Positions 32,682-34,326 of a stretch of DNA of 34,326 nucleotides are shown one piece after another. The notes under the pieces were generated by a model. It worked only from the letters and a program-made list of their open reading frames with translations, had not been told where the DNA came from and did not search any database. Each line of letters opens with the position of its first letter. Within the stretch, counting starts at the first letter, position 1. Both the position numbers and the translations under genes were made by a program. The stretch comes from Bacteroidetes bacterium GWF2_49_14. GTDB lineage: Bacteria > Bacteroidota > Bacteroidia > Bacteroidales > UBA12481. The stretch covers positions 240 to 34,565 of the forward strand of contig MEOR01000058.1 of the NCBI GenBank assembly GCA_001769295.1, written 5' to 3'.

Positions 32682-34325
32682 ATGAAATATCAATATCTTA
32701 TGTCGATTTTGCTTGCTTCTGGTGCAGTTCTATCCTGCAAAGGGCCTGAAACCGCTGATTTTATTGTTAAAAACTCTAAAATCTACACAGTGGACGGTAA
32801 CAGCAGGATTGCAGAGAGTTTTGCGGTGCGTGGCGGCCTGATACTTGCCGTTGGGTCGGACCAGGAAATTGATCGCAGCTACAACTCCGATCAGGTCATT
32901 GATCTGGGTGGCAAACCGGTATATCCCGGTTTTTATGATGCACATTGTCATTTTGCGGGTTATGCCGATAATCTCAGGAAGGCGGATCTGACCGATACTA
33001 AAAGTTTTGGGGAGATCTGTCAGCGTTTGGTGGAGCATCAGAAGAGTTTTCCCTCTGAATGGGTACTGGGACGGGGATGGGATCAGAATGATTGGCCGGG
33101 CAGGCAGTTTCCTGACCGGTCTGAACTGGACACCTATTTTCCCGATTTACCCGTATATCTCACCCGGGTGGATGGCCATGCGGCTGTTGTTAACACCGCT
33201 GCACTTAAACTGGCCGGGATCGATTATAAGACCAGAGTTACCGGTGGTGAGATCATATGTGTTAACGGCAAAATTACCGGCGTCCTGGTTGACAATGCCA
33301 TGGATCTCGTCAGTCGTTTCATTCCTGATATGCCCACCGGTGAGAGTACAAAGGCACTGTTGAGGGCCCAGGAAAATTGTTTTGCAGTGGGACTCACTAC
33401 TGTTGCAGACGCCGGCCTCAGTTTCTCCACGGTTCAGTTGATGGACCAGCTTCATAAGGAGGGGCAGCTCAAAATGCGGGTTTATGCAATGTTATCTCCC
33501 AGCGAAGACAATTTTGAAGGATATGTTAAGAAGGGAATCTATAAATCAGACCGGCTCAATGTCCGGTCGGTAAAACTTTTTGCCGATGGTGCGCTGGGTT
33601 CAAGGGGGGCTCTGATGCTTGAGCCCTATAGTGATGCGCCTGAAAAAACCGGGCTGCAGGTTAATGAATCAGATTTCCTACGCAACCTCTGTCAGAAATG
33701 TTACGATGCGGGCTATCAGGTAGAGACCCATTGCATCGGGGATGCCGCCAACCGGCTGATGTTGAATATTTATAAAGAAATACTCAGGGAGCCAAATGAC
33801 CGGCGCTGGCGGATTGAACACGCGCAGATCATACACTCTGATGATTTTCAGCTTTTCAGGGACTTCAGCATCATACCCTCTGTCCAGATGAGCCATGCTA
33901 CTTCGGATATGTATTGGGCGGAAGATCGTGTAGGACCGGAAAGAATCAAGGGTGCCTATGCCTATAAAAAGCTGCTCGGCCAGAACGGCTGGCTGCCAAA
34001 TGGCAGCGACTTTCCGGTTGAAAAGATCAATCCACTCTTCGGCTTTTTCGCGGGTTTTGCCCGGATGGACCAGAGCGGATTCCCGGATGGAGGATGGCAT
34101 ATTGAGAATGCCCTTACCCGGGAGGAGAGCCTGAGAGCCATGACGATATGGGCAGCCAAATCATGTTTCGAAGAAAACGAGCGTGGAAGCCTGGAACCCG
34201 GCAAGATGGCTGATTTTGTTGTCCTTGAGGAAGATATCATGACTGCCGATCCGCTCAGGGTACCTAAGATTAAGGTGCTCCAGACGTGGATCGGGGGAGA
34301 GGTTGTTTACGGCACCGTGAAATAA
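32682..34325 (+). CDS. YtcJ-like amidohydrolase lipoprotein
   Basis: A 547-residue metal-dependent hydrolase of the amidohydrolase superfamily, YtcJ-like group. A lipobox (GAVLSC, C19) anchors it in the envelope. The small composite beta-sandwich (about 25-80 and 490-545; DFIVKNSKIYTVDG, GSLEPGKMADFVVLEEDI) flanks a TIM-barrel with the metal motif DAHCHF (H88, H90), RVDGHAAVVN, KLFADGALGSRGALM (metal-bridging region), ETHCIGDAAN, RIEHAQIIH and the late Asp in NGSDFPVE. All these are in place, so it should be active on an amide, carbamate or similar bond; the substrate is unknown. The gene is complete, its TAA ending one base before the window end. It has its own promoter box and diverges from the FISUMP gene. 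Confidence 0.95.
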   Translation: MKYQYLMSILLASGAVLSCKGPETADFIVKNSKIYTVDGNSRIAESFAVRGGLILAVGSDQEIDRSYNSDQVIDLGGKPVYPGFYDAHCHFAGYADNLRKADLTDTKSFGEICQRLVEHQKSFPSEWVLGRGWDQNDWPGRQFPDRSELDTYFPDLPVYLTRVDGHAAVVNTAALKLAGIDYKTRVTGGEIICVNGKITGVLVDNAMDLVSRFIPDMPTGESTKALLRAQENCFAVGLTTVADAGLSFSTVQLMDQLHKEGQLKMRVYAMLSPSEDNFEGYVKKGIYKSDRLNVRSVKLFADGALGSRGALMLEPYSDAPEKTGLQVNESDFLRNLCQKCYDAGYQVETHCIGDAANRLMLNIYKEILREPNDRRWRIEHAQIIHSDDFQLFRDFSIIPSVQMSHATSDMYWAEDRVGPERIKGAYAYKKLLGQNGWLPNGSDFPVEKINPLFGFFAGFARMDQSGFPDGGWHIENALTREESLRAMTIWAAKSCFEENERGSLEPGKMADFVVLEEDIMTADPLRVPKIKVLQTWIGGEVVYGTVK

Positions 34326-34326
34326 A

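Overview
The window reads as chromosomal DNA of a Bacteroidota bacterium, most likely a Bacteroidales-type lineage of medium GC. The evidence is repeated matches to the Bacteroidota -7 promoter box TAnnTTTG with short leaders, a type IX secretion C-terminal domain on a subtilase, a SusC-like TonB-dependent receptor with a carboxypeptidase-regulatory-like N-domain, FISUMP and PKD/Ig-like surface modules, many signal-peptidase-II lipoproteins, and housekeeping proteins of Bacteroidota type. Thirty protein genes and one tRNA gene are supported. No stretch longer than about 250 bases lacks a gene. There is no rRNA, CRISPR array, transposase or integrase in the window.

Layout. 1-1200: an AT-richer orphan gene next to the 3' end of a tRNA with CAU anticodon, which may be the edge of a genomic island. 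1340-7852: a tightly packed + strand run of a START-like protein, an LptF/LptG permease, two glycosyltransferases, ribBA and fmt, several with overlapping ends. 7839-10898: a GH73/LysM hydrolase (-), cytidine deaminase (+), an RluA-type pseudouridine synthase (-) and panB (-). 10958-15549: a DUF4249-like lipoprotein, dnaK, a 2-Cys peroxiredoxin, a strong double-hairpin terminator and a YwqK/MORN-like secreted protein. 15585-19205: a T9SS subtilase, then xseA and xseB separated by a pyridoxamine-oxidase-fold gene. 19316-22239: a TPR protein, a tandem SGNH hydrolase and a small barrel-like protein. 22242-25218 (-): a TonB-dependent receptor behind a clear TPP riboswitch, and a thioredoxin. 25388-27407 (+): a CCA-adding-type enzyme and a flavin reductase. 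27533-32576 (-): three consecutive lipoproteins (EEP-family hydrolase, beta-helix protein, and a six-repeat Ig-like/FISUMP protein). 32682-34325 (+): a YtcJ-like amidohydrolase lipoprotein.

The most striking structures are not ordinary genes. (1) A palindromic repeat unit with 9-bp arms GAGACGCAT/ATGCGTCTC around a variable 4-nt centre occurs three times. Two units, as a 25-bp perfect inverted repeat, lie in frame inside a glycosyltransferase gene and are translated. The third forms a perfect 28-bp palindrome on which panB ends. This resembles the principle of the protein-coding Rickettsia palindromic elements. (2) A TPP riboswitch with its own promoter, a possible attenuator hairpin and an upstream 7-bp tandem repeat controls an outer-membrane receptor, which marks that receptor as a thiamin-compound transporter. 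(3) The dnaK leader carries three 8-bp TGTC repeats and a sigma-54-like element.
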